Shown here: positions 6,536 to 14,618 of the stretch, piece after piece | Layout: each line of letters starts with the position of its first letter | Position numbering within the stretch: position 1 is the first letter of the stretch | Source of the DNA: an uncultured Acidobacteriota bacterium | Lineage (GTDB): Bacteria > Acidobacteriota > Terriglobia > UBA7540 | Direction of reading: 5' to 3' | DNA: 27,206 bases | Assembly (NCBI GenBank): GCA_937900045.1 | Contig: CALCEB010000173.1 | Coordinates: 1-27,206, forward strand | The notes under the pieces: generated by a model | Told to the model about the DNA's origin: nothing | Databases searched by the model: none | What the model saw: the letters and a program-made list of their open reading frames with translations, nothing else | Made by a program: the position numbers and the translations under genes

Positions 6536-8449
6536 GTGAACTCAGCAGTTAAGAACATCGTTTTTTGGGTGGTCATGGTGGCCACAGCCCTGCTTTTATG
6601 GGCCGTCGTCAAGTCGAATACCGGCGAGCACCCGGCGGAGTTGACCTTTACCCAATTCACCTCTGACGTGTCCAAAGGCGACGTTAAGAATGTGACCATT
6701 GAGGGCTCCGAAGTCACGGGGCAGAAGAAGGACAATTCCAAGTTCAAGACCACGATCCCCTCCAACTATCCGGACCTGTATAAGGACCTAATCGACAAGA
6801 GCGTCAGCGTGGTCATCAAAGACAATTCCGGCAATTCCTGGCTCTCCTGGATTGGCAACGGCTTGCTCCCCCTCATCATCCTCGTCGGCTTCTGGATCTT
6901 TTTCATGCGCCAGATGCAGAGCGGAGGCAACAAAGCTCTCTCCTTTGGGAAGAGCCGCGCCCGGCTGCTGAACACCCAACAGAAGAAGGTGACTTTCAAA
7001 GATGTGGCGGGGGTGGATGAGGCCAAAGAAGAACTGCACGAAATCATCGACTTCCTCAAAGAGCCGCAGAAATTCCAGAAATTGGGAGGCCGCATCCCCA
7101 AGGGAGTATTGTTGGTAGGCCCGCCCGGAACCGGCAAAACCCTTCTTGCCCGCGCCATCGCGGGTGAAGCGAACGTTCCGTTCTTCTCGATTTCCGGATC
7201 GGACTTCGTCGAGATGTTCGTGGGGGTGGGAGCTTCACGAGTTCGCGACCTGTTCGAACAGGGGAAAAAGAACGCTCCTTGTATCATTTTCATTGACGAA
7301 ATTGATGCGGTCGGACGGCATCGTGGCGCGGGACTGGGCGGCGGGCACGATGAGCGCGAACAGACCCTTAACCAACTCCTGGTTGAAATGGATGGCTTCG
7401 AATCGAATGAAGGTGTGATCCTGATTGCCGCCAGCAACCGCCCCGACGTATTGGATCCGGCGCTGCTCCGCCCCGGCCGCTTTGACCGCCGTGTGGTGGT
7501 GCCGCGGCCCGATGTGGGCGGGCGCGAGGGCATCCTGAAGGTCCACACCAAGAAGATTCCTCTTTCTGAAGATGTGAATATTTCCGTACTGGCCCGAGGC
7601 ACTCCCGGCTTTTCGGGCGCGGATCTGGCCAACTTGGTGAATGAGGCGGCGCTGTTGGCGGCGCGCGAGAACCGCAAGCAAGTCACCATGTGGGATTTTG
7701 AAAGCGCCAAGGATAAAGTGCTGATGGGCGCGGCGCGCAAGTCGCTGATCCTTTCCGACGAGGAAAAGCGCAACACCGCTTACCACGAGAGCGGCCATGC
7801 TTTGGTGGCATTGATGGTGCCCTATGCCGATCCACTGCACAAAGTGACCATCATTCCGCGCGGCATGGCGTTGGGCGTTACCATGCAGATCCCGGTTGAT
7901 GACAAACACACTTATACGCGCGATTATCTGGAATCGCAGCTTGCCATCATGATGGGCGGGCGCGTGGCCGAAGAGCTCTTCTTGAACCATGTCACCACGG
8001 GCGCCGGCAATGACATTGAGCAAGCTACGGAGATGGCTCGCCGCATGGTGTGCGAATTCGGTATGTCGGCTCTGGGGCCGCTCGCCTTCGGCAAGAATCA
8101 GCAGGAAATCTTCCTGGGCCGCGACATCGCGACGCAGCGCGACTTCAGTGAGGATACTTCCATCAAGATTGACGAGGAAGTGAAACGCTTCGTAATGACC
8201 GGCTATGAGTGCGCCCGGCAAGTCCTTTCCACCAATCGGGAAGCCCTCACGCGCATTGCGGAGGCGCTGCTCATCCGCGAAGTGCTCGACGCAAGTGAAG
8301 TGAGGCTGCTGGTGGAAGGCAAGCCCCTGCCCGAGCCCGTCCGTCCGGAGCCGCCTGCTCCTCCGGCTCAGGCTGCTCCGGCGGCAACATTGAAGCCACA
8401 GTTGGCGCCGCCCACGCTGCCTGGCCGCGAGCGCCCGCAACCTGCGTAA
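6536..8449 (+). CDS. ftsH: ATP-dependent zinc metalloprotease FtsH
   Basis: The 637-residue membrane-anchored AAA+ protease degrades misassembled membrane proteins and selected regulators. Two transmembrane segments (about residues 6-25 and 107-123) flank a periplasmic FtsH_ext domain. The AAA module has Walker A GPPGTGKT at 195-202, Walker B CIIFIDEID near 250 and the second region of homology RPDVLDPALLRPGRFDRR. The M41 peptidase has HESGH at 417-421, with the third zinc ligand expected in GAGNDIEQAT. A Pro/Ala-rich tail of about 45 residues is disordered. The start is GTG at 6536, with GGAGG 7 bp upstream. It is 52 bp behind the Hpt-like gene and probably in one transcript with tilS. All catalytic motifs are intact. 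Confidence 0.97.
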   Translation: MNSAVKNIVFWVVMVATALLLWAVVKSNTGEHPAELTFTQFTSDVSKGDVKNVTIEGSEVTGQKKDNSKFKTTIPSNYPDLYKDLIDKSVSVVIKDNSGNSWLSWIGNGLLPLIILVGFWIFFMRQMQSGGNKALSFGKSRARLLNTQQKKVTFKDVAGVDEAKEELHEIIDFLKEPQKFQKLGGRIPKGVLLVGPPGTGKTLLARAIAGEANVPFFSISGSDFVEMFVGVGASRVRDLFEQGKKNAPCIIFIDEIDAVGRHRGAGLGGGHDEREQTLNQLLVEMDGFESNEGVILIAASNRPDVLDPALLRPGRFDRRVVVPRPDVGGREGILKVHTKKIPLSEDVNISVLARGTPGFSGADLANLVNEAALLAARENRKQVTMWDFESAKDKVLMGAARKSLILSDEEKRNTAYHESGHALVALMVPYADPLHKVTIIPRGMALGVTMQIPVDDKHTYTRDYLESQLAIMMGGRVAEELFLNHVTTGAGNDIEQATEMARRMVCEFGMSALGPLAFGKNQQEIFLGRDIATQRDFSEDTSIKIDEEVKRFVMTGYECARQVLSTNREALTRIAEALLIREVLDASEVRLLVEGKPLPEPVRPEPPAPPAQAAPAATLKPQLAPPTLPGRERPQPA

Positions 8450-8576
8450 GCCGGGCATGGGCTTTATGAAATATCGAATGCCGCCCTGAGGGGCGCTGCT
8501 CGACTCCACGGATCGTGGTGGGGATGCGTTCTTGAAATAGAAGAGAGAATTGACCCCGCTGCCTGGGAAGCCCCGC

Positions 8577-8917
8577 CTAATTCTTCCTGTCATTGTTTCG
8601 GCGGACAGCCTTGTCGACGATGTCGATCAAGGCGTTCAGCTTGTCCTCAGTTTCAGCCTGGCGCTCAGCCAAAGTTTTGATCTGCAGGACGGTCTCAAGT
8701 TGAGCCCGCCGAATCTCATTGCGAACCTCAGTCCGGCTACGGACAACTGAGCAACCACGCGTTCAACGCGGTCCATCCGCTTCTCGGCTCTGGCAAATCG
8801 GTCTTCGAATTTGGAGAAGCGTTCCTCGGCCCTGGCGAAATTGGCTTCCATCCGGGCGTCGAAGCGGGACTGATTCTCCAGCAGAAATTGAATCCTCTTC
8901 TCAACTTCCATATCCAT
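8577..8917 (-). pseudogene. Coiled-coil protein gene broken by a one-base deletion
   Basis: From ATG 8917 the minus strand encodes a charged helix (MDMEVEKRIQFLLENQSRFD, then repeats of FARAEERFSKFEDRFARAEKRM). After about residue 60 the helix continues in a different frame (RTEVRNEIRRAQLETVLQIK, then TLAERQAETEDKLNALIDIV) to a TAG at 8577-8579. The span is 341 bp, one short of 114 codons, and the switch lies near 8735-8750. Restored, it would be a 113-residue all-helical coiled-coil protein without a membrane segment. I do not know its function. The break may be real or a sequencing error. There is no clear ribosome binding site. Confidence 0.65.
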
Positions 8918-8930
8918 GGTGAACTCATTC

Positions 8931-8998
8931 TATACACAACGCAGTAGGTCGGCGGCGCTACAGCGAATGACTGTCGCCGACTTGTTGCGTCGTGTATA
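8931..8998. repeat. 68-bp imperfect palindrome upstream of the coiled-coil gene
   Basis: Arms 8931-8954 and 8975-8998 pair at 20 of 24 positions, beginning TATACAC and ending in GTCGGCG on the left arm. It lies 13 bp before the start of the minus-strand gene. The loop contains GGCGCTACAGC, also found in family A elements. It may be a distinct miniature element or a promoter-associated structure. Confidence 0.65.
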
Positions 8999-9037
8999 AC
9001 ATGGAGAAATCCCTCGCCGGCAGCCAATCACGAACCC

Positions 9038-9054
9038 GGTAGCGGCGCAATTTG
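9038..9054 (+). repeat. Possible relic of the family A element left end
   Basis: The 17 bases GGTAGCGGCGCAATTTG match the left end of family A (15 of 17 to 24290-24306). No arm or loop follows, so it would be a decayed fragment. Confidence 0.35.
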
Positions 9055-9205
9055 GCCACTAAAGCGGCGGCCGGAGTCTATCCGCTGATGCGGGAACGCC
9101 GAACCGGAATTTTCCACGACTTCTGGCGCGCCCATTCGCGGCGGGTCAAAGGAGACACAGAGCGCCGCCGCATCAAACTGTGCCGCTACCCGCACGCACT
9201 CCCAA

Positions 9206-9234
9206 TTGCCGCAGCCGCATAGGTCCAGTATAGT
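9206..9234 (+). promoter_or_regulatory. Sigma-70-type promoter for the oxidoreductase gene
   Basis: TTGCCG at 9206-9211 and TATAGT at 9229-9234 are separated by 17 bp. This places transcription start near 9241, about 24 bp before the ATG at 9265. Confidence 0.55.
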
Positions 9235-9264
9235 AATCGGCATCTTTGGTTCGAGGTGCGCTGC

Positions 9265-10437
9265 ATGGCTCTGACGGTGGGTGTCGGCGTGATTGGCATG
9301 GGTTGGATGGGCACGGTACATAGCCGTTCCTACTTGATGGCCGCGGACCGCTTCCGGGATTGCGGTGCGAAGCCCCGCCTGGTTGTCTGCGCGGATGATG
9401 TGGAGTCGCGCGCTGTGGAGGCTCAAGAACGCTTCGGCTTTGAGCGGCACACCACGCGCTGGCAGGACGTCATCAACGCGCCGGACGTTCATGCCGTGAA
9501 CATCACCACACCCAATTTCCTGCATCTTGAAATCATCAAGGCGGCGGCGAAAGCGGGAAAACACATCTTCTGCGAGAAGCCGGTGGGAAGAAGCCCCGAA
9601 GAAACCAGAGAATGTGAAGCCCGGGCGCGACAGGCCGGCATCCTGACTTTTGTGGGCTACAACTACCGCTGGGCGCCATTGGTGCAATGGGCGCGGGAGT
9701 TGATCCGGCAAGGGGATCTCGGCAGAGTGACTCACTACCGCGGCAGGTTCTTTGTGGGATACGCCGCAAACCCCAGCGGCGTCCTTTCCTGGCGTTTCGA
9801 TCGACAGTCCGCAGGCTGGGGAACTTTGGGTGACCTGATGTCCCACGTCGTAGACATGAGCCGGATGCTGGCCGGTCCCATCCGGCGCGTTGTGGGCAAC
9901 CAACACACGTTTTACCCGCGCCGCCCGCTTGCCACGCCGGGAGCGGGAACCCACTTCAGCGTGGCCACCGGCGGCCCGATGGGCGACGTGACCAATGAAG
10001 ACTATGTGGCCCTGCTGGTGCAATTTGCAAATGGCGCGCAGGGAACGCTTGAAGCTTGCCGGGTGATTAATGGCCCGAAATGCCAGATGGCATTTGAGGT
10101 GAATGGGACCGAGGGCGCATTGATCTGGGACTTCGAGCGCATGAATGAGCTTCAGCTATTCCACCCGGATGGGAATGGCCCCCATGAGGGCTATACCCGC
10201 ATTGTGACTGGCCCGGAGCATCCCTTTCACGCAAACTTCAATCCCGGCGCAGGCAATAGCTTGGGCTATGAAGACCTGAAAACCATTGAGGCGCACCAGT
10301 TCCTGAAATCGATTGCGGAGGGCCGCCAAGGTGAACCCGGTTTCGTAGATGCGCTGCGCGTGGCGGAGGTGCTGGCCGCCGTTGGGCGTTCCTGGGAATC
10401 GCAACGCTGGGAAGAGGTACGCAATGGCGCCCTTTAG
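9265..10437 (+). CDS. Gfo/Idh/MocA-family NAD(P)-dependent oxidoreductase
   Basis: The 390-residue protein is a Gfo/Idh/MocA oxidoreductase, a family that mostly oxidises sugars, inositols and similar polyols. The N-terminal Rossmann domain opens with VGVIGMGWMGTVHS (GxGxxG) and contains the EKP motif (FCEKPVGRSPEE), whose lysine is catalytic in the family. The C-terminal alpha/beta domain holds GDLMSHVVDMSRMLAG with the conserved Asp and His. ATG 9265 is preferred because GAGGTG lies 6 bp upstream; an in-frame GTG at 9256 overlaps that site. It appears monocistronic, with its own promoter and a hairpin terminator. Substrate cannot be told from sequence. No sugar transporter or isomerase lies beside it. 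Confidence 0.9.
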   Translation: MALTVGVGVIGMGWMGTVHSRSYLMAADRFRDCGAKPRLVVCADDVESRAVEAQERFGFERHTTRWQDVINAPDVHAVNITTPNFLHLEIIKAAAKAGKHIFCEKPVGRSPEETRECEARARQAGILTFVGYNYRWAPLVQWARELIRQGDLGRVTHYRGRFFVGYAANPSGVLSWRFDRQSAGWGTLGDLMSHVVDMSRMLAGPIRRVVGNQHTFYPRRPLATPGAGTHFSVATGGPMGDVTNEDYVALLVQFANGAQGTLEACRVINGPKCQMAFEVNGTEGALIWDFERMNELQLFHPDGNGPHEGYTRIVTGPEHPFHANFNPGAGNSLGYEDLKTIEAHQFLKSIAEGRQGEPGFVDALRVAEVLAAVGRSWESQRWEEVRNGAL

Positions 10438-10457
10438 TTTGGCTTATGCGTGATGGT

Positions 10458-10485
10458 CCCGTCCGAGTGGGAGAGGGCGGGTTTT
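10458..10485 (+). terminator. Intrinsic terminator of the oxidoreductase gene
   Basis: CCCGTCC at 10458-10464 pairs with GGGCGGG at 10475-10481 (one G-T wobble) around a 10-base loop, followed by TTTT. It lies 20 bp after the stop codon. Confidence 0.6.
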
Positions 10486-10630
10486 AGTTTCAGCCTTAAC
10501 TGGGAAATATCGTTTGCGTCCGCCCTTGCGCCCCCATAGGTTTTCAGAGAAAATCGCATAACTTCACCGGTTGAGCTGGCCCCTTGTAATCCTGATCCCC
10601 ACCCCCATTTACAGTAATCGCCCGCCTTTT

Positions 10631-10661
10631 TTTAGGTATATTCCTTCGCCAAAAATATAAT
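10631..10661 (+). promoter_or_regulatory. Likely promoter of the beta-barrel gene
   Basis: A perfect -10 TATAAT at 10656-10661 follows a weak -35 (TTTAGG at 10631-10636, spacing 19). It implies a 5' leader of about 125 bases before 10796. The rest of the 10438-10795 gap shows only the terminator at 10458-10485. Confidence 0.4.
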
Positions 10662-10795
10662 CCATCAGGTTGAAAAATTAGTTCGGTCATTAACGCCGGA
10701 ATCAAGGAGACGGTTGAAGCGGCAGGTTCATCAAATCTAACGAAGGGGAAAATTCTAGTCCTACGATCAGGACGACTCAATCGTGGAGGAAAGCC

Positions 10796-11446
10796 ATGCT
10801 GAGGCTGCTTCGACCCGTTCTTCTAGCTAGTTTCGTTCTTTTAAGTTTTGGAGTAAGCGTTCAGGCGCAAACAACCGATTTTGGGCGGTGGAATTTCGAT
10901 TTCGGCGGGGGTCTTACTCCGACCTTGAGTAATACCAACGTCAAACTTAATAGCGGATGGAACCTTACCGGCGGCGGTGGGTATAACTTCAACGACCATT
11001 TCGGCGTGGTGGCCCAAGTCATGTATGACGGCATGGGCGTCAACAATTCCGTTATCCGGGAATTCCAAGTTCCGGGGGCCAATTCGCACATCTGGGGATT
11101 CACCTTGAACCCCGAGGTGCGCTTCCGAACATCACACCGCCTTGGAGCTTATATCATTGGCGGAGGCGGGTATTACCGCCGGGTTGTGAACTTTACTCAG
11201 CCGACAACGGAAGTGGTTGATATTTTCGATCCCTTCTTTGGATACTTTGGGCCAACTCTTGTTCCCGCCAACCAGACGATCGGTACAATCACCAAAGTCG
11301 GCTGGGGTGGAAACTTCGGAGCGGGCCTCACCTATAAATTGGGCAGTGGCCCGGCCAGGTTCTTCACTGAAGTTCGATACCATTACATTGCAACACAACC
11401 TCGACCCACGCAAATTCTTCCCATCACCGTTGGCATCCGCTGGTAA
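10796..11446 (+). CDS. Outer-membrane beta-barrel protein
   Basis: The 216-residue protein has a clear signal peptide (basic start, then LLASFVLLSFGVSVQA, cleavage near residue 25). The mature part is rich in alternating hydrophobic and polar strands with aromatic girdles (GWNLTGGGGYNFNDHFGVVA; HRLGAYIIGGGGYYRRVV; GNFGAGLTYKLGSGPARFFT) and ends in GIRW, a terminal aromatic residue as recognised by the BAM machinery. The pattern suits an eight-stranded OMP_b-brl/OmpW-like barrel. GGAGGA lies 5 bp before the ATG. It seems monocistronic. No ligand or pore function can be inferred. A GC-rich hairpin (GGGCTTACAGCCC) follows the stop but lacks a T-run. Confidence 0.82.
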   Translation: MLRLLRPVLLASFVLLSFGVSVQAQTTDFGRWNFDFGGGLTPTLSNTNVKLNSGWNLTGGGGYNFNDHFGVVAQVMYDGMGVNNSVIREFQVPGANSHIWGFTLNPEVRFRTSHRLGAYIIGGGGYYRRVVNFTQPTTEVVDIFDPFFGYFGPTLVPANQTIGTITKVGWGGNFGAGLTYKLGSGPARFFTEVRYHYIATQPRPTQILPITVGIRW

Positions 11447-11559
11447 GACAGGAGGAGCGTAGTTCCGGGGCTTACAGCCCGTGGCTTCAGGTCGAAACAA
11501 CAGCACGCACAAGGATGGCGGCGTGCCATTCTTTGATAAAGGAGCAGGATCCCATATCC

Positions 11560-11636
11560 TGGTCGGGGCGCCCGGATTCGAACCGGGGACCTCTTGCGCC
11601 CAAGGCAAGCGCGCTACCAGGCTGCGCCACGCCCCG
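11560..11636 (-). tRNA. tRNA-Pro, anticodon UGG
   Basis: On the minus strand the 77-base gene starts CGGGGCG at 11636, and the complementary CGCCCCG is followed by A and an encoded CCA (11560-11562). The anticodon stem-loop is CUUGC-CUUGGGC-GCAAG, with UGG at positions 34-36, and the T-loop is GGUUCGAAUCC. All four arms fold. An overlapping long minus-strand frame is an artefact of this gene. I see nothing else between 11637 and 11859. Confidence 0.96.
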
Positions 11637-11859
11637 TCCGTCGGGCTGTCACCCATTTTGCCAACATTGGCCAAAGGTGTCCAGCGGGAAACGAAAATTA
11701 GGCGTCCGACCTGCGACCGTCCATCCGAAAATGAAGCGGCGCCTTGCAGAGGCCGACCATTCCTTTGCTGCGAAGCGGCGGCGTGTGAACGCTGGCATGT
11801 CATTTCCAGTTCCTTCCCTCGGTCGATGAGCGCAGCGGCAGCGCACATTCGTTTTTCAC

Positions 11860-12675
11860 CTATTGTCCCCGCCACACTGGTTTGCGCTTTTCTAAGAATG
11901 AGGTAAGTCCCTCGCGGAAATCGGCCGTGCTCCGGATTGCGGCGCTGGCGCGGATCGCCATTGCGAGCTCCCGGTCAAGGTCTGCTTGATTGAAATCCCG
12001 CAACAACCGCTTGGTGTGAATCAGGCTGGTGGGGCTGACCTCAAGCAATTGTGCGGCCAGCTCCCGCGCCCGGTCCAGAAGCCGCTCCGCCGGAACAATT
12101 TCATTCACCATGCCGAGCCCGCGCGCTTCCTCCGCATCAACAATGCGGCCTGTGAGCAGAAGGTCGCGGGCTTTTTTCTCACCCAATTGGCGAATGAGGA
12201 AAACCGAAACCACCGCCGGGATGAACCCGATGCGGACTTCGGTATAGCCAAATTTGGCCTCTGGCGCCGCCAGCGTGAAGTCGCAAAACGTGGCGATGCC
12301 GCAGCCGCCGGCGATGGCCGGGCCGTTCACAGCCGCAATCGTCACTTTGGGATAGCAATAGATGCGCCGGAACATGGCGGCGATGCGCTCGGAATCGCCC
12401 TGGGCCAGTCGCGCCGTTTCCTCACCCGCTGTTGCCGTGGCCAAGGAACGTAGGGCGGCAAGATCCATCCCGGCGGAGAATGCCTTGCCCGCGCCGGTCA
12501 GGATCAGCACCTTCGCCGCGCCGGATTCCACCTGGTCCAGCGCGCTCATCAGGTCATGGATCATTTCCGGTGAAATGGCGTTGCGCTTGTCAGGACGGTT
12601 GAAGGTGAGCGTTGCAATCTCACCTTCAAGGGAGACGGTTAGCGTTGGATAGGGCATGGCTTGTGGCGAGCTCAT
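11860..12675 (-). CDS. Enoyl-CoA hydratase/isomerase family protein, methylglutaconyl-CoA hydratase-like
   Basis: This crotonase-fold protein of about 271 residues should hydrate an enoyl-CoA. Oxyanion-hole segments are present (LTGAGKAFSAGMDLAAL and VNGPAIAGGCGIATFCDFTL). The catalytic region reads KFGYTEVRIGFIPAVVSVFL; the GFIPAVVSVFL form, instead of the common GLxPGGGGT, resembles methylglutaconyl-CoA and carboxygeranyl-CoA hydratases of leucine or isoprenoid degradation. The first catalytic Glu is present and the second position is not the usual one. The start is uncertain: ATG 12675, ATG 12657 (closer to the family N-terminus) and TTG 12687 are in frame, none with a good ribosome site. 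It lies 82 bp behind the zinc-ribbon gene and may share its transcript. Confidence 0.88.
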   Translation of the reverse strand: MSSPQAMPYPTLTVSLEGEIATLTFNRPDKRNAISPEMIHDLMSALDQVESGAAKVLILTGAGKAFSAGMDLAALRSLATATAGEETARLAQGDSERIAAMFRRIYCYPKVTIAAVNGPAIAGGCGIATFCDFTLAAPEAKFGYTEVRIGFIPAVVSVFLIRQLGEKKARDLLLTGRIVDAEEARGLGMVNEIVPAERLLDRARELAAQLLEVSPTSLIHTKRLLRDFNQADLDRELAMAIRASAAIRSTADFREGLTSFLEKRKPVWRGQ

Positions 12676-12756
12676 CGAGCAGCACAATGCAGACGGGTTC
12701 GCATACTCAAGCAGATGACGACCCGGGCAGAGGCTGGAACAGCAAGGTCCCGCCGC

Positions 12757-13086
12757 TCACTTGATTGCAGCCGGGGCGGGGAAAGGCTGATGCCCCATGG
12801 GGCGGCGCGTCTTCTTGCGCTGGGCAACATACCTTGCGCCCTCCGCCGCTTCACTGCTGGCGGCCTGGTCCGGCTGCTTGCAATCCGGGCACACCAGAAT
12901 GATGCTGGCCACGGCGTGATCTTGAAGCCGCTGCACGTCCCATCCCTGGCGGATGGCCCGCCGGGCGCTGGGCAGGTCCTTGTCGCAATACCAGCAACGT
13001 CCTTTGCCGCGCCCGCAAATGGCTTCGAGCGCCTCGTGGACATTCACCGGCAGAGTTTTCGAATCGATTGAGGTGTTGGTGTTCAA
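12757..13086 (-). CDS. Small zinc-ribbon protein of unknown function, TTG start
   Basis: The 109-residue protein has two CxxC pairs, CWYC near residue 32 and CPDC near residue 67, spaced as in a zinc ribbon, and a basic, Pro-rich tail (QRKKTRRPMGHQPFPAPAAIK). The only plausible start is TTG at 13086. Its first bases overlap the TGA stop of the upstream HEPN gene as TTGA, and GGAGG lies 5-6 bp upstream, so translation is probably coupled. No ATG or GTG occurs near this N-terminus. I recognise no named family. The arrangement suggests that it works with the HEPN protein. Confidence 0.6.
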   Translation of the reverse strand: MNTNTSIDSKTLPVNVHEALEAICGRGKGRCWYCDKDLPSARRAIRQGWDVQRLQDHAVASIILVCPDCKQPDQAASSEAAEGARYVAQRKKTRRPMGHQPFPAPAAIK

Positions 13087-13481
13087 TCTTGCCTCCCTGC
13101 CCCCTCCAGGAATGTTTCCGCCATGGCTAGAAATTCCGTTGCCGTTTTCAGAGTTGCTTCGGCAACTCCCGCAGGAATCTCCGTCATTACATCATAATCT
13201 GCAACCCGCCGAAGCCGGTAGGCTTCCAGCAAATCGGCGTGAAATTTCGGCTCGATCTTTCCGGCCTTGGCAAATGCTTCCTCAAAAGCCGCGAGCCAAC
13301 CTGAGCATGGCGGGAAGGTCTTACCCTCGGCCAAACCCATCGTGGTGGCGGCATGGAACATGGCGAAATAAGCAAAAGCAATGGGTCCCCGTTTGGAGTG
13401 GTGGTCCAGCAGTAACTGGGCCGAACCCAATTTTCTCTTCGCTTTTGCAAGATGGGCTTGGACTTTGGAATCAACGATCAT
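13083..13481 (-). CDS. HEPN-domain protein (UPF0332-like)
   Basis: The 132-residue helical protein shows the HEPN pattern of the UPF0332 type: AKRKLGSAQLLLDHHSKRGP, then AFAYFAMFHAATTMGLAEGK, EEAFAKAGKIEPKFHADLLE, AYRLRRVADYDVMTEI and a closing helix with a TEFLAMAETFL segment. Many HEPN proteins pair with a minimal nucleotidyltransferase as a toxin-antitoxin; others act in RNA processing. The RxxxxxH ribonuclease motif is not evident: the RRVADYDV segment has the usual R and DY but no His. No nucleotidyltransferase gene is adjacent. ATG 13481 begins just before the domain; no strong ribosome site is visible. Its stop overlaps the zinc-ribbon start. Confidence 0.75.
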   Translation of the reverse strand: MIVDSKVQAHLAKAKRKLGSAQLLLDHHSKRGPIAFAYFAMFHAATTMGLAEGKTFPPCSGWLAAFEEAFAKAGKIEPKFHADLLEAYRLRRVADYDVMTEIPAGVAEATLKTATEFLAMAETFLEGAGRQD

Positions 13482-13575
13482 CGAAGTTTCGTGAACCACA
13501 GACGTCGCGCGGGCTGCGATTTTTGCGCAACCGCCCGGACGGGAAGCGCAGGGCCTCAGCCCTGCCGAACGAGAC

Positions 13576-13640
13576 CCCCTCACCCACCGCTTCGCGGTTC
13601 TCCCTCTCCCCGCAAACGGGGAGAGGGCCGGGGTGAGGGG
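13576..13640. repeat. GC-rich palindromic repeat, copy 1
   Basis: The outer arms CCCCTCACCC (13576-13585) and GGGTGAGGGG (13631-13640) are perfect. Inside are two hairpins: ACCGC-TTC-GCGGT, and CCCTCTCCCCG with its complement around CAAA (13602-13627). A copy in opposite orientation lies at 25888-25950. Repeats of this type are common between genes in many GC-rich bacteria. Confidence 0.85.
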
Positions 13641-13693
13641 CAATTGCGCCGGTGCCATGGATGAAAGCCCACGGCGAGGAAAACGCTGACCGG

Positions 13694-14490
13694 CTACCCG
13701 CTCGGCTGCGCTGCCACCAGTTTTTCGAGGTCTTCCTTTCGCAGCAGAGAAATCCGGTAGATGCCGGTCCTGAGACGTGTCATGGCCTTTCTCTCCGGGC
13801 GCGGGATATCGAATCTGCTGTTGAGCACCAGTTTCTGCGCCTCGTACGCAAGATTGTCCGCTGCTTGGAGCTGGCACAGCCTCTTGTCATCGCCGAAATC
13901 AAGAGAACCAAGCAACTCTGATGCAATAGGGTTCTTTCTTTGGAAATCGTCATCAGCAGCTTGATTTTCCCGCTATCGTTGCTGGCATCAAAGGTCAACG
14001 CAACCCCCTCACTCCTGAGCCTGACCTGAGTGCGGATCTCTTCCCGGAGAGCAAGGCCGACGTGCGACGAAACTGTTTGGAAAACAAGATAATGAGCTCC
14101 GTCTTTGAAAAAGTTCGCAGCGCGGCGGTTCGACCGCACGACCTCGTTGAAATCGTCGATGAGAACCGCGCTCCCCACACCGGATATTTCGCTCTCGGTA
14201 ACAATGGTAACGAAGTCAGTCTTGATTGATTTACACCTCTCCTTTTCCTCTTTCTTGAGTTTTGCAAGTTTGTTCTGGAGGTCGCGGGGCTTGTCCCGGA
14301 ATTTTGCAAACTCGCCGGTGCAATTTTCGCATTCCGAAGCTCTGAAGTACTTGATGCCGTGTTCCTTCAGTTTCCCTTTCCATCGGGTTTCGAAGTCAAG
14401 CCACACCTCAGTTCTTCCGAGATAACCCGCGATGCAGTATACTTTTTTCCCGACTTGGTCGGAACTCTCGTCGAAATATCCCCCGAACAT
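13694..14490 (-). pseudogene. DUF3800-family protein gene broken by a frameshift
   Basis: From ATG 14490 the protein begins MFGGYFDESSDQVGKKVYCI, then AGYLGRTEVWLDFETRWKGK, the DUF3800 signature (FDES near the start, then AGYL and W-rich helix). It continues to about DASNDSGKIKLL. The family's C-terminal part (GSLDFGDDKRLCQLQAADNL followed by AYEAQKL) is in another frame and ends at 13694. The span is 797 bp, one short of a multiple of three, with the break near 13950-13990. Restored length would be about 265 residues. DUF3800 proteins are uncharacterised, often in variable regions. A TTG at 14580 could extend the N-terminus by 30 residues. The break may be genuine or a base-calling error. 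Confidence 0.7.
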
Positions 14491-14618
14491 CCTCTGATAC
14501 CCTATCTGTCTGGATCCAGCATCAGCGCTTGGCGCGGGGTTTGGCCCTTCATAAACTCTGTGGCTCTCGCTGCTTCCCAATCCAAAAGCCGCAGAGTTTG
14601 AAAAGCGCAGTTCTTGCT

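Noticed and set aside
7235..8593. Minus-strand frame of 452 codons opposite ftsH
   Set aside because: It is antisense to the conserved AAA and protease domains and reflects the GC-rich third codon positions of ftsH.
9028..10023. Minus-strand frame of 331 codons opposite the oxidoreductase gene
   Set aside because: It is the complement of a clearly coding region and shows no family pattern.
11132..11875. Long minus-strand open frame of 247 codons
   Set aside because: It covers the tRNA-Pro gene and the antisense of the beta-barrel gene; the part WAQEVPGSNPGAP is the usual translation of a tRNA.
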